64,000 nucleotides of DNA from Pseudoalteromonas sp. P1-9 (GCF_001399975.1 NZ_LKBD01000002.1:62001-126000); one strand, 5' to 3'; shown: positions 33,317-43,326, counted from the first letter of the stretch. The notes: generated by a model from the letters alone, not told the origin. Numbers and translations: made by a program.

Positions 33317-33906
33317 TACGCAGCCCCTTCTTCTCCACCAACTAAAATAGTGGTGTCATCGATAAATGTGTAAGGAGGGATTTCTAGGTTTAATGGTGCT
33401 GGTACAGCTTGGAAAACACGGCCAGCCATATCAAACTTAGAACCATGACAAGGACAGAAGAAACCATCTTCAGTACCTTCAACCTTTTCACCAAAACCAC
33501 CGTTAAGGAAAGTTGGTGAACAACCCAAGTGAGTACAAATACCAACAGCAACAAAGATATTCTCTTTTTGCGAACGGTACGCATTTTGTGCGAACTCTGG
33601 TTGTTGTGGCTCTTCAGAATTAGGATCACGAAGTTGACCTTCGTGAGCTTTCATCTGCTCAAGCATTTTTGGTGTACGATTAATAACCCAAACAGGCTTA
33701 CCTCGCCACTCAACACGAATTAATTGCCCTGGCTCAAGCTTTGAGATATCAACTTCTACAGGCGCGCCTGCAGATTTTGCTCTCTCACTTGGGTTCCACG
33801 ACGCGATAAAAGGAACAGCAGCCCCTACAGCTCCCACACCACCAACAACAGAAGTTGCGATAGTTAGAAAGCGACGGCGGCTATTGTCTACTGGCGCATT
33901 GCTCAT
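33316..33906 (-). CDS. petA: Rieske iron-sulfur subunit of the bc1 complex
   Basis: The protein has 196 residues. A twin-arginine-type start SNAPVDNSRRRFLTIATSVVGG precedes the single membrane anchor. The [2Fe-2S] ligands are CTHLGC and CPCHG. The in-frame ATG at 33942 is also open, but GGAG stands eight bases before the ATG at 33906 and the family normally begins MSNAPVD, so the shorter form is chosen. It is first in the petABC operon. Confidence 0.95.
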   Translation of the reverse strand: MSNAPVDNSRRRFLTIATSVVGGVGAVGAAVPFIASWNPSERAKSAGAPVEVDISKLEPGQLIRVEWRGKPVWVINRTPKMLEQMKAHEGQLRDPNSEEPQQPEFAQNAYRSQKENIFVAVGICTHLGCSPTFLNGGFGEKVEGTEDGFFCPCHGSKFDMAGRVFQAVPAPLNLEIPPYTFIDDTTILVGGEEGAA

Positions 33907-34320
33907 CCACTCATCTCCACTATGATTCTCAACACTTGCCATATTGAGAACATCAGTTACAGCAGTTTAAATTTTGACTTTACAAAATAGGTGCGATCAT
34001 AAATAAAAGCCTTGATTAAAACAAGGTTATACCGGTCTTCAAGCACAATTAAATTGTATTTTAGTTCGATTTATTTGAAATCACGAACACACAGCCTAAA
34101 ACTGTGAAAATTCTGTGCTTTTACAGAGCTTACCCAAAATTGAGTGAGCGTGTCCTGATAGAGATCAAAACTCCGTAGAAGTGTGCGTGAAATTCAAAGT
34201 AATTAGTCGCTAAATTATGCTTTTCGAGCCACATTTGATGCATGCCAGAGTATAGCAACCTGCGGGAGGATTAACCAATGAAATAAGCGAGGAAATTCCT
34301 CGCTTTAGACTAATTTGTGA
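33907..34320. other. Intergenic stretch upstream of petABC
   Basis: No gene is seen. It must contain the petABC promoter (minus strand) and the end of the TonB-receptor transcript. Visible structures are a hairpin at 34285-34305 and an imperfect AAAACTGTGAAA..TTTTACAG repeat around 34101-34128. No further feature is supported. Confidence 0.5.
34285..34305 (-). terminator. Terminator hairpin after the TonB-dependent receptor gene
   Basis: AAGCGAGGAA and TTCCTCGCTT pair perfectly around a single base. It lies 16 bases after the receptor stop on the minus strand; the T-run is weak. Confidence 0.65.
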
Positions 34321-36396
34321 CTAAAATGTGAAACTAAAACCAACTGACGGGCGCATTTCAAAGTCATCGCTCTCTTCTTTTAAAATCAAGTCATCGGTTG
34401 ACTTCACCTTAGCGTAATCAAGGTCGATATATGCCGTATTATCTTTAGCGTATAAATTCATTACTTCTAAAATCAGCAATGCATCGAGTCCAAAAAAATC
34501 GGTTTTGCGTTCAAAACGCAAATCTAAACGATGATAAGCATCAAAACGCTCAGAGAATGGTTCGCCATATTCCGGTAAAAAATTCCCCTCAAATTCAGGG
34601 TTTTCACGCACACCTACAATAGGTGTGTAAGATTGACCACTGCGCGCTGTGAAGTTAAAGCCACCATTCCAGCGTTCGCTAATTTGGTAGTTAAACACCA
34701 TATTAAACACAAGTGGTGTGTCGGCATAGTAATCACGAGTGATATCACGGCGTTCATCCGTACGTTCACTTTTGCCATAACTTAAACTCATCCAGCCGTA
34801 CCATCGGTCAGTTTTGTTTTTATTAATAAGCAAATCAACACCATAAGCTCTACCCGTTACATCGTTGCTATAACGTAAAGGCTGATCCACATCGTTTTCA
34901 GTCAGTGCTAACGGTAAGTCATCCATGGTTTTGTAATAGGTTTCAATTGACCAACTCCAGTCATCGGCCAAAAACTGCTGATAACCAACAACCGACTGAT
35001 TTGCTGTTTGCGACTTTAAGTTGGGGTTACCTGTGTCTTCTAAAATAGTCCCAATATCTTGCAGGCGATTGTAACTGCCATATTTAACCCACACTGATTG
35101 ATCTTGATTAATGTGATAGGTCAATCCTAAACGCGGGTGAGTAAACGACTCATCACTGTAATCATTTTTTTGATGTTGTACGCCAATGTCGGCAATTAAC
35201 GAGTCGGTTATCGTGTATTGATAATTTGCGCCAATAAAGTAACTACCAATATCGACTTCTCGTTTACCTGCTATGCGCTCTCCTTTGGCAAGCTCGCAAT
35301 CTGGATCTAATTCTGTACAGACATAGAGAAAAGTATCATATTCATAGCTTATCGTTTTATCAAAATAAGCGCTATCAAATGTAAGTAAGTCATCACCTAC
35401 CACATTTATACTTACACGCCCTTTGTAGGTAAGTAGCTCTTCTTTTTCTTCTTCAAAATACCCTTTGGGTGTTAACTTGCTGCGCCCATAATCTAATCGA
35501 CCCGAATGTGTTAACGAGCCAATCCCCACTTTTGCTTGATAACCTTTACCATAATGGTCCCAAATAACATTTTGGCTATCGAAGGAACGCGCAAAATCTG
35601 CATCGCCTTGGAAATCAGGATTCTTAAGTGATAAATCCGCGCGTTCACTAAAACTTGCTGCCGCACTGTCTTCTGCGCCCGTAAACAACACACTTAACAC
35701 ATTGTTGTTATTAATATCCCAAACAAATTTACTCTGGTAATCATAGTCATCGGGCGCATCATTTATTGTAATGCCTGTATTTTCGCCATCTTCGTCTTCA
35801 ATTTCCTCACCTTCTGAGAAAAATAACGGAAGCGTGCTTTTTCGCCCAGAAAGATAAAATGAAATATCGTCGGTGATTGCACCTTCAACAAAAACTCCCG
35901 CTTTAAACATAGTAAAATCAAGCGTGGTTTTAACATCCTGATTTTTTGGGTTACGCAGTGTGACATCAAATACCGCGCCTGTTGCATCACTAAAGCTAGT
36001 GCCATAACCTGCAGAATAAAGGCGAAAGTCTTGCACCAAGTACTTGGTAAAAATCGAGCTGCCAAAGTCATGGAAAATATAGCCTGCAGGCATAAAGTCG
36101 ACTTCAAAGTAATTATCATCTGGCGACGAACCACGTACAGCGGGCTCCCCCATAGAACCGCCAGCAGCAACAACACCAGGCAATGCATATACAGCCAGCA
36201 AAGGATCGCCCAAAGCACCCGGCATATTAATCAGCTTTTCAGCATCTTCGGTAATTTCAGTAAGCACACTTGAACGCTTCGATACCACTTGAATACGTTC
36301 AATTTCTTCACCTTTAGCTTGTTCGGCCAAGGCATTCGTTGCAAACACACTCGCCACAGCCAGCGCAACTAAAGAGATCGATTTAAATGAAGTCAT
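34321..36396 (-). CDS. TonB-dependent outer-membrane receptor (691 aa)
   Basis: The signal peptide is followed by a TonB-box-like EEIERIQVVSKR segment. A plug domain (YALPGVVAAGGSMGEPAVRGSSPDDNYFEVDFMPAG) and a long beta-barrel ending in SVGFSFTF with a terminal aromatic residue complete the usual plan. It takes up a ligand across the outer membrane using TonB energy. The ligand is not evident, and no transport or degradation genes are adjacent. It is monocistronic. It belongs to the compact (about 690 aa) receptors that are numerous in Alteromonadales. Confidence 0.9.
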   Translation of the reverse strand: MTSFKSISLVALAVASVFATNALAEQAKGEEIERIQVVSKRSSVLTEITEDAEKLINMPGALGDPLLAVYALPGVVAAGGSMGEPAVRGSSPDDNYFEVDFMPAGYIFHDFGSSIFTKYLVQDFRLYSAGYGTSFSDATGAVFDVTLRNPKNQDVKTTLDFTMFKAGVFVEGAITDDISFYLSGRKSTLPLFFSEGEEIEDEDGENTGITINDAPDDYDYQSKFVWDINNNNVLSVLFTGAEDSAAASFSERADLSLKNPDFQGDADFARSFDSQNVIWDHYGKGYQAKVGIGSLTHSGRLDYGRSKLTPKGYFEEEKEELLTYKGRVSINVVGDDLLTFDSAYFDKTISYEYDTFLYVCTELDPDCELAKGERIAGKREVDIGSYFIGANYQYTITDSLIADIGVQHQKNDYSDESFTHPRLGLTYHINQDQSVWVKYGSYNRLQDIGTILEDTGNPNLKSQTANQSVVGYQQFLADDWSWSIETYYKTMDDLPLALTENDVDQPLRYSNDVTGRAYGVDLLINKNKTDRWYGWMSLSYGKSERTDERRDITRDYYADTPLVFNMVFNYQISERWNGGFNFTARSGQSYTPIVGVRENPEFEGNFLPEYGEPFSERFDAYHRLDLRFERKTDFFGLDALLILEVMNLYAKDNTAYIDLDYAKVKSTDDLILKEESDDFEMRPSVGFSFTF

Positions 36397-36570
36397 ATCA
36401 CTTCCTTGATACGGATTAGTTGAGTAAGAAGTTAACGCGGGAAATAATACCCCTACTCTCTGTAAGTGACTGTGGGAAAATGTTGAGAAATGTAGGGTGC
36501 CGTAACAAAGCCCTTAAATAGTAATTTTTAAAAATAGTGACTCGCTGACAATCACGAATTTTAGGCAATA

Positions 36571-36597
36571 AAAAACCCGAGTATAAACCCGGGTTTT
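36571..36597 (-). terminator. Terminator of rplM-rpsI
   Basis: On the minus strand AAAACCCG pairs with CGGGTTTT around a short loop, with a T-run after it, 24 bases beyond the rpsI stop. Confidence 0.85.
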
Positions 36598-36620
36598 GTA
36601 ATTCTTGTAAACGTAAAAAA

Positions 36621-37010
36621 TTAACGTTTTGAGAATTGAGTGTTCTTACGTGCTTTCTTAAGACCCACTTTCTTACGCTCAACTTTACGAGCGTCGCGAG
36701 TAACGAAGCCAGCTTTACGAAGTGAAGAACGAAGAGACTCGTCAAACTCCATAAGCGCACGAGTAATACCGTGACGGATAGCACCCGCTTGACCAGTAGA
36801 ACCACCACCTTCAACAGTGATGTAAAGGTCAAACTTTTCAGTCATTTCAACTAGCTCTAGTGGCTGACGAACAACCATGCGAGAAGTTTCGCGACCGAAG
36901 TATTCTTCGATAGAACGTTGATTGATTACGATGTTGCCAGTACCTGGGCGTAAGAATACGCGAGCACTTGAACTTTTACGACGACCTGTACCGTAGTATT
37001 GATTTGCCAT
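36621..37010 (-). CDS. rpsI: 30S ribosomal protein S9 (uS9)
   Basis: The protein has 129 residues and the family hallmark start [21 protein letters not shown]. The [19 protein letters not shown] core and the C-terminal [17 protein letters not shown] tail, which reaches the P-site tRNA, are present. It is co-transcribed behind rplM with a 12-base gap. Confidence 0.98.
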   Translation of the reverse strand: MANQYYGTGRRKSSSARVFLRPGTGNIVINQRSIEEYFGRETSRMVVRQPLELVEMTEKFDLYITVEGGGSTGQAGAIRHGITRALMEFDESLRSSLRKAGFVTRDARKVERKKVGLKKARKNTQFSKR

Positions 37011-37022
37011 GAGTTATGCTCC

Positions 37023-37451
37023 TTAAATGTCCAGTACTTGAGGCTGTTGAGCAACGTGTGCGTGCTCTGAACCTGCGTATACTTTTAGTTTACGGTACAT
37101 TTCACGACCTAGAGGGCCTTTTGGTAACATACCTTTAACTGCTTTTTCGATGATCATTTCAGGCTTTTTAGCTTGAAGCTTATCGAAAGTGATAGACTTA
37201 AGACCACCTGGGAAACCAGTGTGAGCATAGTACATTTTATCAGTCGTCTTGTTACCTGTTACAGTAACTTTCTCAGCGTTAATAACGATGATGTAATCAC
37301 CAGTATCTACGTGAGGAGTATATTCAGCTTTATGCTTACCGCGTAGACGGCGAGCGATTTCAGTAGCGATACGACCTAAAGTTTTGCCTTCAGCGTCAAC
37401 TACGTACCAGTCACGTTTTACAGATTCTGGCTTAGCAACAAACGTTTTCAT
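37023..37451 (-). CDS. rplM: 50S ribosomal protein L13 (uL13)
   Basis: The protein has 142 residues, beginning [27 protein letters not shown]. The conserved [27 protein letters not shown] and [19 protein letters not shown] blocks are present. It is the first gene of the rplM-rpsI operon. A short hairpin (37489-37506) in the leader may take part in autoregulation, which is inference. Confidence 0.98.
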   Translation of the reverse strand: MKTFVAKPESVKRDWYVVDAEGKTLGRIATEIARRLRGKHKAEYTPHVDTGDYIIVINAEKVTVTGNKTTDKMYYAHTGFPGGLKSITFDKLQAKKPEMIIEKAVKGMLPKGPLGREMYRKLKVYAGSEHAHVAQQPQVLDI

Positions 37452-38101
37452 TTATTAAAAATCCAATGTTTACAATTTAAAAACCACAAGCAGAAAAATT
37501 TCTGCTGCTCTATTACACTTGCTTCAACCCCTTCGAGCTCAAGACTTAAAACCCTCAGCTGTGGCTAAACTAACCGAGGTAGAACGGTAAGTGGCGGACG
37601 CGGAGTATAGCAAGAGCTGGATAGTTTTTCTACTAATAATTTGAGGAAAATAAAGGTTTTCATTGTCTTTCTGGGTTCGTTACAGAATATTGGAAATTTA
37701 GTGATCGGGATAGTGCTTGAGTTGTTGCAAACATTTGCCTCCCTGCGCATATCTTGTGTCATCCATGACACACTCGTTCATTCTTTTTAAACGGCCAAAA
37801 AGAGCGAACCACAAATTTATCGGGAATAAATTTGAACAGCGAAGCTGGCCTGAAGGGCGAAATATACGGATGTATTTCGTAATAAAAGCCGCCCCATAAA
37901 TCAAACTGTCTCTTCTAAAAAAATTTAAATATGAACACAAACGCCATGAAGCGGCATCCATGCCTCAGCATGGCTTGCTCGACCGCTACGCGCCATGTCT
38001 CGCATTACTCATTTAAATCCCTTTTTCTGGTTTGATTAAAAGGAGAATACCTATTTACCACTTATTTGCTTTTAAACAATGAAACTAAGTATTCACAGGT
38101 A
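37452..38101. other. 650-base palindrome-rich intergenic block
   Basis: No gene is supported. Near rplM is the leader hairpin AGCAGAAA/TTTCTGCT (37489-37506). From about 37750 a chain of short perfect palindromes follows: GTGTCAT/ATGACAC (37756-37771), AAATTTAT/ATAAATTT (37813-37833) and CGAAATA/TATTTCG (37858-37879). Then comes a GCGG..CCGC block with ATGCC/GCAT inside, around 37950-37990. This looks like an intergenic repeat element rather than coding sequence. Confidence 0.5.
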
Positions 38102-39109
38102 TCATTCTGACAGTTCAGTTTCTAATTGAGTGTAATTGTTGATACAGTTTCTATCCTTAGCCTCGCAAATAGTACCTAAGAACTTATTATTTTTAGAGAT
38201 GTATTCTTCGCTTGTAAGGTTACTTACTAAATCAAACTTTAATTGCTGATTCATCAACATAACAATCACCTCATGCATCATATTACTATAATTATAAACA
38301 TGTACATTTGGATGGTCGAATTCACTCCACCTATTATCAGCAACAACAATATCTTCAGGTGAGATGTAAACAAAAGCCTTGTTATGTGATTCTTTCAAGT
38401 TGCCTATTATGTCTAATTCACGCCCTTTGAGTTCGGCTCGTTCGATAACAATATCTGCAGCTTCTTTCACCTCTTCTTGGCCGAAAAAGTATCTGTCCAC
38501 ACTTGACAAATAGTATTCGCGAAAAGCATTGAGACTAGTTTCAAAATTCGTCATAGGTGCTATAAGATGTAGTGACGAGTTTTCGATTTGCATTGCAATT
38601 TGTTGTGCAGGGACAGCCCCCATAGAAAAGCCTATTAAATGGACTTTTTTGTTTTCTTTCCGAATGTATTGAGCTATGGGTTCAACATAACTCATACCAA
38701 AACGAAATGTACTCTCATTATTTGCGCTCGGCACAATAAACACTTCTGCTCCTGTAACTTGTGTAAGCCAATCTTGAAACTGTGTCAGTAACTTAAATGG
38801 TTGACTATAACCGGCAAATACATAAACAATCTCACCTTCTAAAGGCTTTTCCTCAATTTTTTCAGCAAACTTTGATTGATATAACCAAGTTTGTTTACTG
38901 CTACCAAAATCAAGATTGAACACCATAGTGTGAGAATACCCATCAGCTTGATATACCTTTGTACAATTGTTTGCGTTTCCGCATACATCAATCTCTTTCG
39001 CTGAAAGGTTTATGTTTCCTTGGATATCCTCTGATTTGGTAATTTTATTAGCAATAATAGAAGAGCAACCAGATGATATGAGCAAGCAAAAAACGATAAG
39101 GTACTTCAT
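38102..39109 (-). CDS. Serine-hydrolase-like lipoprotein (alpha/beta hydrolase fold)
   Basis: This 335-residue protein has a lipobox (LLISSGCSS) at the N-terminus. The mature part has a nucleophile elbow GFSMG (Ser about residue 170). A candidate acid (SPEDIVV) and a histidine (NMMHEV) are in the order expected for an alpha/beta-hydrolase triad. Secreted and lipid-anchored, it probably faces the periplasm or the outside. The substrate is unknown. It stands alone in a variable patch between ribosomal protein genes and zapE. It is not closely similar to a named family that can be recognised by eye. Confidence 0.65.
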   Translation of the reverse strand: MKYLIVFCLLISSGCSSIIANKITKSEDIQGNINLSAKEIDVCGNANNCTKVYQADGYSHTMVFNLDFGSSKQTWLYQSKFAEKIEEKPLEGEIVYVFAGYSQPFKLLTQFQDWLTQVTGAEVFIVPSANNESTFRFGMSYVEPIAQYIRKENKKVHLIGFSMGAVPAQQIAMQIENSSLHLIAPMTNFETSLNAFREYYLSSVDRYFFGQEEVKEAADIVIERAELKGRELDIIGNLKESHNKAFVYISPEDIVVADNRWSEFDHPNVHVYNYSNMMHEVIVMLMNQQLKFDLVSNLTSEEYISKNNKFLGTICEAKDRNCINNYTQLETELSE

Positions 39110-39505
39110 TTTATGTCCATATAGTTAAAAATCCTTTGCGATATACTTCTTTGAATTTTCAAAAATGTCAATAAATTGCAACATTGTTGAGCTGAATTTC
39201 ACTTTCTAATGGTTTAGGGGAATAACGTTTTTTTGAGTACTAACTGATTTGAACCACTTCATATTATCCTAGCTCTCACAGTTTCATAAAACAACTTCGC
39301 ATGACCTACTACGCAGTATATTTGTATTTTGGATGGAACTAGGTAACTCAAGAGGAACAAGTCTATAAATGAACTCAATCTCTACAACTAAAAGCGAAAC
39401 TCAACCTCTACCAAATATACATTAGCTACACTACAATTAAGCACTCATCCAGCAACTTCCCCAGTATTGCTACTAACAAAAGATAATCACTATAAGAAAA
39501 TAATC
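39110..39505. other. Intergenic stretch with no recognised feature
   Basis: About 400 AT-rich bases separate divergently transcribed genes. No convincing reading frame, palindrome or repeat was seen. Promoters for the hydrolase lipoprotein and the following pseudogene are expected here but were not assigned. Confidence 0.4.
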
Positions 39506-40056
39506 ATGTATGTAAAAACACTACTTTTAGCAACACTCTTTTCAATCTCCGCGCTTTACGCTGGGCAAACCCTCGATGCGAGCCAATGGCGCTATGCAGT
39601 TGACCCGCACGGCAGTACTGCAAGTTATGAAAAGCCTCTGGTTAAAGAAGAGTATGTGGGGTTGCTTTCAACCGTGTACCTCGCGTTGATACACAGAATA
39701 ATTCGTGGGTAGAGTTAATTTACGATCTGCCGAATAAGTCATTAAACGACATTGCGAGTATTGAACTCACCTATCAAAGCGACAAACCGCTTGTGGTTAA
39801 GTTATCGCAGAAGGATTATGGTGGAAAAGGTGATAAAAGCTATGCCCACTATCAAGCGCTTTTACCAAGCGCTAATCAATGGCAAACGCACACGTTAACC
39901 TTAGGTGATTTCAACCGCCCAGATTGGACGCCAAACTGGTCAAAGGATAAAGGCATCACAAAAGCGAATGTTTCTGCACTTTATTTTGTGCCAAATCTAA
40001 CCGATGAAAAAGGTGGTAACGCTTGGATAAAAATAAAAAACGTAAAGTTGAAGTAG
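39506..40056 (+). pseudogene. Secreted carbohydrate-binding-like protein broken by a one-base deletion
   Basis: The first frame starts MYVKTLLLATLFSISALYAGQ (signal peptide), runs DASQWRYAVDPHGS, and hits TAG at about 39711. The +1-shifted frame continues without a gap as NRVPRVDTQNNSWVELIYDLPNKSLNDIASIELTY.. to LKVELK-like strands and the stop at 40056. One extra T in the GGGGTTG run near 39660-39667 restores one 184-residue protein. The joined product is a beta-sandwich-looking domain (QSDKPLVVKLSQKDYG, WIKIKNVKL) similar in style to carbohydrate-binding modules. It is either a pseudogene or a sequencing error. Confidence 0.7.
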
Positions 40057-40116
40057 AAAAAAAGGTTAAAAAAACTAGAGCCTAAGATCTAATTTCTTTA
40101 CGTTAAACAAGCCTTG

Positions 40117-41211
40117 TTAGGCTAAATGCTCGCGTCCTAAATACTCTAAGCTTTGCATTTCTTGTAAGCGGCTAATACAGCGTTTAAATTCAAAGTCTAA
40201 AATACCGCCAGTATAAAGCTCTTCTAATGGTGCAATCGCTGAAATGATTAAAGTTACATTACGCTCATAGAACTCATCAACTAAAGCAATAAAACGGCGC
40301 GCTGCGTCGTCATTAGCATGTTCCGACCCCATATGAATTACATTTGATAGCAACACAGTATGATAAATACGACTGAGTTCCATGTAATCTACTTGGCTAC
40401 GCGCAGTTTCACATAACTCGCTAAATTCGAACATCACTATGCTGTCAGCTTCTTTGCGCGTCGTAAGGTTACGTCCCTCAATTTCAATAACCTTATCCAA
40501 GCAACCGGCTTCAGGCGATAATTTATCGAAGTACTCAAATAAATTTTTATCTGCCTGCGCATCTAACGGGCTGTGATAAATTTCTGCTTGCTCAAGCGTA
40601 CGCAAACGGTAATCAATGCCCGAATCAACATTAACCACCTCAGTATTCGCATTAACTAAATCAATTGCTGGCAGAAAGCGTGCACGTTGTAAACCATTGC
40701 GATAGAGCTCATCAGGCACAATATTGGATGTAGCAACGAGTACTATGCCGCGCTTAAACAGCTCTTGCATTAAACCGCCCAATAGCATGGCGTCGGTAAT
40801 ATCTTGCACAAAAAACTCATCAAAGCAGATAATATCCGCTTCGCTTTTAAATTTATCAGCAACCTTTTCAAGCGGATCTTTTACGTCTTTTAGCAGCTTT
40901 AATTCATCATGTACACGGTGCATAAAACGGTGAAAGTGCACTCGCATTTTGCGCTCAAACGGCAGCGAATCAAAAAACGTATCAACCAAATACGTTTTAC
41001 CACGCCCAACCCCGCCCCAAAAATATAGGCCTTTTATCGGCTTTACTTCTTGTTTTGAAAAAAGGCTGGCAAAAAAGCCTTTTTTAGACGGTGGCTGTGC
41101 CGTTAAATCGTCGTACAAACGTTGCAAATGACGCACTGCATTTTCCTGCGCAGCATCATGGTGAAAGTCATCGCGAGTTAAATCTTGTTGATATTTTTGC
41201 CAAGGGGTCAT
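40117..41211 (-). CDS. zapE: ZapE, AFG1-like division ATPase
   Basis: The protein has 364 residues. The AFG1-like fold has Walker A GGVGRGKTYL, Walker B ICFDEFFVQD and the VATSNIVPDELY and RFLPAIDLV segments. ZapE binds the Z-ring and affects FtsZ polymer stability under stress. It is divergent from zapG as in related genomes. It starts ATG 41211. Confidence 0.95.
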   Translation of the reverse strand: MTPWQKYQQDLTRDDFHHDAAQENAVRHLQRLYDDLTAQPPSKKGFFASLFSKQEVKPIKGLYFWGGVGRGKTYLVDTFFDSLPFERKMRVHFHRFMHRVHDELKLLKDVKDPLEKVADKFKSEADIICFDEFFVQDITDAMLLGGLMQELFKRGIVLVATSNIVPDELYRNGLQRARFLPAIDLVNANTEVVNVDSGIDYRLRTLEQAEIYHSPLDAQADKNLFEYFDKLSPEAGCLDKVIEIEGRNLTTRKEADSIVMFEFSELCETARSQVDYMELSRIYHTVLLSNVIHMGSEHANDDAARRFIALVDEFYERNVTLIISAIAPLEELYTGGILDFEFKRCISRLQEMQSLEYLGREHLA

Positions 41212-41317
41212 GATAAATACAAAGCGTTACTGAAATTTTGATGTAAAATATTAACACGAGCGCAATCAAAGCGTATATTTAAACTATCTATTTTGAAAAA
41301 TTATAAGGCTTAATAGT

Positions 41318-41776
41318 ATGAGTACAGCCATTTGGATCACCCTATTAGTAGTCACTGCCGTTGCTAGCTTTTTTATCGGAAGCCTAATTACCAAACGTCA
41401 ATACGAACATGATGAGCTCGAAAAAGAAGTAGAAAAAGCGCAAGGTGACCTTGAGCAATTTAAACAAGATGTGGCCGACCACGTTGCTCACACCAATAAA
41501 CTTGTTAATAAAATGCAAGACAGCTACGTGCAGCTAGTTAAGCATATGGAAGAAACTAACAAGTTATTAGTTGCTGAAAAAAACGTAGAAGTCGTGCCTT
41601 TCTTCTCACAAGAAGCGACCGAGATTTTGTCTGAGACACGTAATAACGACAAAACTCGCTCTGAGTTATTAGCACGAAACGCTGAATTACAAGCAGCGCC
41701 AGCCGACTTTGTCACTGGCGAATCGGGCATTTTCAGAGGTAACAGCTCAGAAAACAAGCAAACAGAAAGTGCTTAA
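41318..41776 (+). CDS. zapG: ZapG (YhcB), cell-envelope/division protein
   Basis: The protein has 152 residues and the DUF1043 architecture: one N-terminal membrane helix (IWITLLVVTAVASFFIGSLI), a coiled coil (KEVEKAQGDLEQFKQDVADHV), then a Gln/Ala-rich tail. It coordinates division and peptidoglycan synthesis in gammaproteobacteria. It is upstream of degQ, a conserved order. Confidence 0.92.
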   Translation: MSTAIWITLLVVTAVASFFIGSLITKRQYEHDELEKEVEKAQGDLEQFKQDVADHVAHTNKLVNKMQDSYVQLVKHMEETNKLLVAEKNVEVVPFFSQEATEILSETRNNDKTRSELLARNAELQAAPADFVTGESGIFRGNSSENKQTESA

Positions 41777-41888
41777 TCGCATCTTGATGAACTTTTTTTT
41801 GACCCCATAGTCATTATAAGTAACTGGCTGGTTTGCCGCTAACAAGAAAAAGCAAATCAGCTACCCTTTTGATTTAAGGAGCGTTATT

Positions 41889-43259
41889 TTGACTATGAAA
41901 ACTAAATTTACCGTTTTAAGTGCAGCGATACTATCTGCAACTCTTTTAGTTTCACCGGCAATTAGCCATGCAAAATTACCTGTTTCGGTTAACGGACAAC
42001 AACTGCCAACGCTAGCGCCTATGCTAGAACGCGTAACCCCGGGTGTTGTAAGTATTCGCGTATCTGGTTCCAAACAAGTACGCCAACGCGTTGACCCGTT
42101 TGATTTCTTTTTTGGTAACCCGCAGCGCCAGCCCCGCGCCGAAAAACGCCCGTTTAGTGGCTTAGGTTCTGGCGTGATTATCGACGCGAAAGACGGTCAT
42201 ATTGTTACCAACAACCATGTTATTCAAGACGCTGAAAAAATTATTGTCACCTTACAAGATGGCCGCGAGTTTGAAGCCAAGTTAGTTGGTAGCGACCCTC
42301 AGTCTGATATCGCATTACTTGAAGTAGAAGGCGATGATTTAACTGAAGTAAAATTAGCTGATTCAGACGAGCTGCGTGTCGGTGATTTTTCAGTGGCGAT
42401 TGGTAACCCATTTGGGCTTAGCCATACAGTAACCTCAGGCATAGTAAGTGCGCTTGGTCGCTCAGGCTTAAACATTGAAGGTTACGAAGACTTTATTCAA
42501 ACCGATGCAGCAATTAACCAAGGTAACTCTGGCGGTGCACTGGTAAATTTAAACGGTCAATTAATCGGTATTAACACTGCAATTTTAGGCGCATCTGGCG
42601 GTAACGTTGGTATTGGTTTTGCAATTCCATCAAACATGATGAAAAGTCTTATAGACCAAATTTTAGAATACGGTGAAGTTCGCCGCGGTAGCTTAGGTAT
42701 TCGCGGTGGTGATGTGAATGCTGGCGTAGCGGAAGCATTTGACCTAGAAACCAAACAAGGCGCTTTTGTAAACGCAGTTGATGAAGATAGTCCTGCTGAA
42801 AAAGCGGGTTTAAAGGTGAATGACGTAATCACCAGTATCGACGGTAAGAAAATCCATAGTTTCTTAGAGCTACGCAGTAAAATCGCAACCGCTGGCGAAG
42901 GTAAAACTGTGAAGTTAGGAATTATTCGTGACGGCAAGAGCAAAACCGTTAAGGTTAAACTTGGCGGGATTTCAGATGTTGCAACCTCGGCAGATAAACT
43001 ACATCGCAATTTAACGGGTGCAACGCTAGAAGCCGGTGAAACGAACGATGGCAAAGAAGGGGTTTTAGTCAAATCGATTGATTCTAGCCGTGCACCAGCT
43101 GCACGCGTAGGACTAGAAGAAGGCGATGTCATCTTAATGGTTAACCGTACCCGTATAGATTCTGTGCGCGACTTAACCAAGGCAGTTGAAGATGTACAAG
43201 GTTATATTTTCCTACGAGTTCAACGTGGCTCTCGTATTTTTAACGTACAAATTCAGTAA
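41889..43259 (+). CDS. degQ: DegQ/DegP-type periplasmic serine protease (Do family)
   Basis: The protein has 456 residues. A signal peptide ends about SHA. The trypsin-like domain has catalytic His (NNHVIQDA), Asp (SDIALLEV) and Ser (GNSGGALV), and two PDZ domains follow (about 265-355 and 375-455). It degrades or refolds misfolded periplasmic proteins. TTG 41889 has AAGGAG seven bases upstream, while ATG 41895 would be 13 bases away, so either could serve. It pairs with degS downstream, separated by a terminator. Confidence 0.95.
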   Translation: MTMKTKFTVLSAAILSATLLVSPAISHAKLPVSVNGQQLPTLAPMLERVTPGVVSIRVSGSKQVRQRVDPFDFFFGNPQRQPRAEKRPFSGLGSGVIIDAKDGHIVTNNHVIQDAEKIIVTLQDGREFEAKLVGSDPQSDIALLEVEGDDLTEVKLADSDELRVGDFSVAIGNPFGLSHTVTSGIVSALGRSGLNIEGYEDFIQTDAAINQGNSGGALVNLNGQLIGINTAILGASGGNVGIGFAIPSNMMKSLIDQILEYGEVRRGSLGIRGGDVNAGVAEAFDLETKQGAFVNAVDEDSPAEKAGLKVNDVITSIDGKKIHSFLELRSKIATAGEGKTVKLGIIRDGKSKTVKVKLGGISDVATSADKLHRNLTGATLEAGETNDGKEGVLVKSIDSSRAPAARVGLEEGDVILMVNRTRIDSVRDLTKAVEDVQGYIFLRVQRGSRIFNVQIQ

Positions 43260-43299
43260 TCTCTGCCGTTCAAAAAATAATACAACTTGCTAATCCAAG

Positions 43300-43326
43300 C
43301 GCCCAAAGTAATTTGGGCGTTTTTTA
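43300..43326 (+). terminator. Terminator after degQ
   Basis: CGCCCAAA-GTAA-TTTGGGCG followed by TTTTTT. Confidence 0.9.

Noticed and set aside
37698..37961. 87-aa and 60-aa frames in the palindrome-rich intergenic block
   Set aside because: They are composed of the palindromes themselves, lack ribosome sites and resemble no protein.
39793..40056. Independent 87-aa gene
   Set aside because: It continues the frame of the upstream signal-peptide gene after a one-base shift and has no start context of its own.
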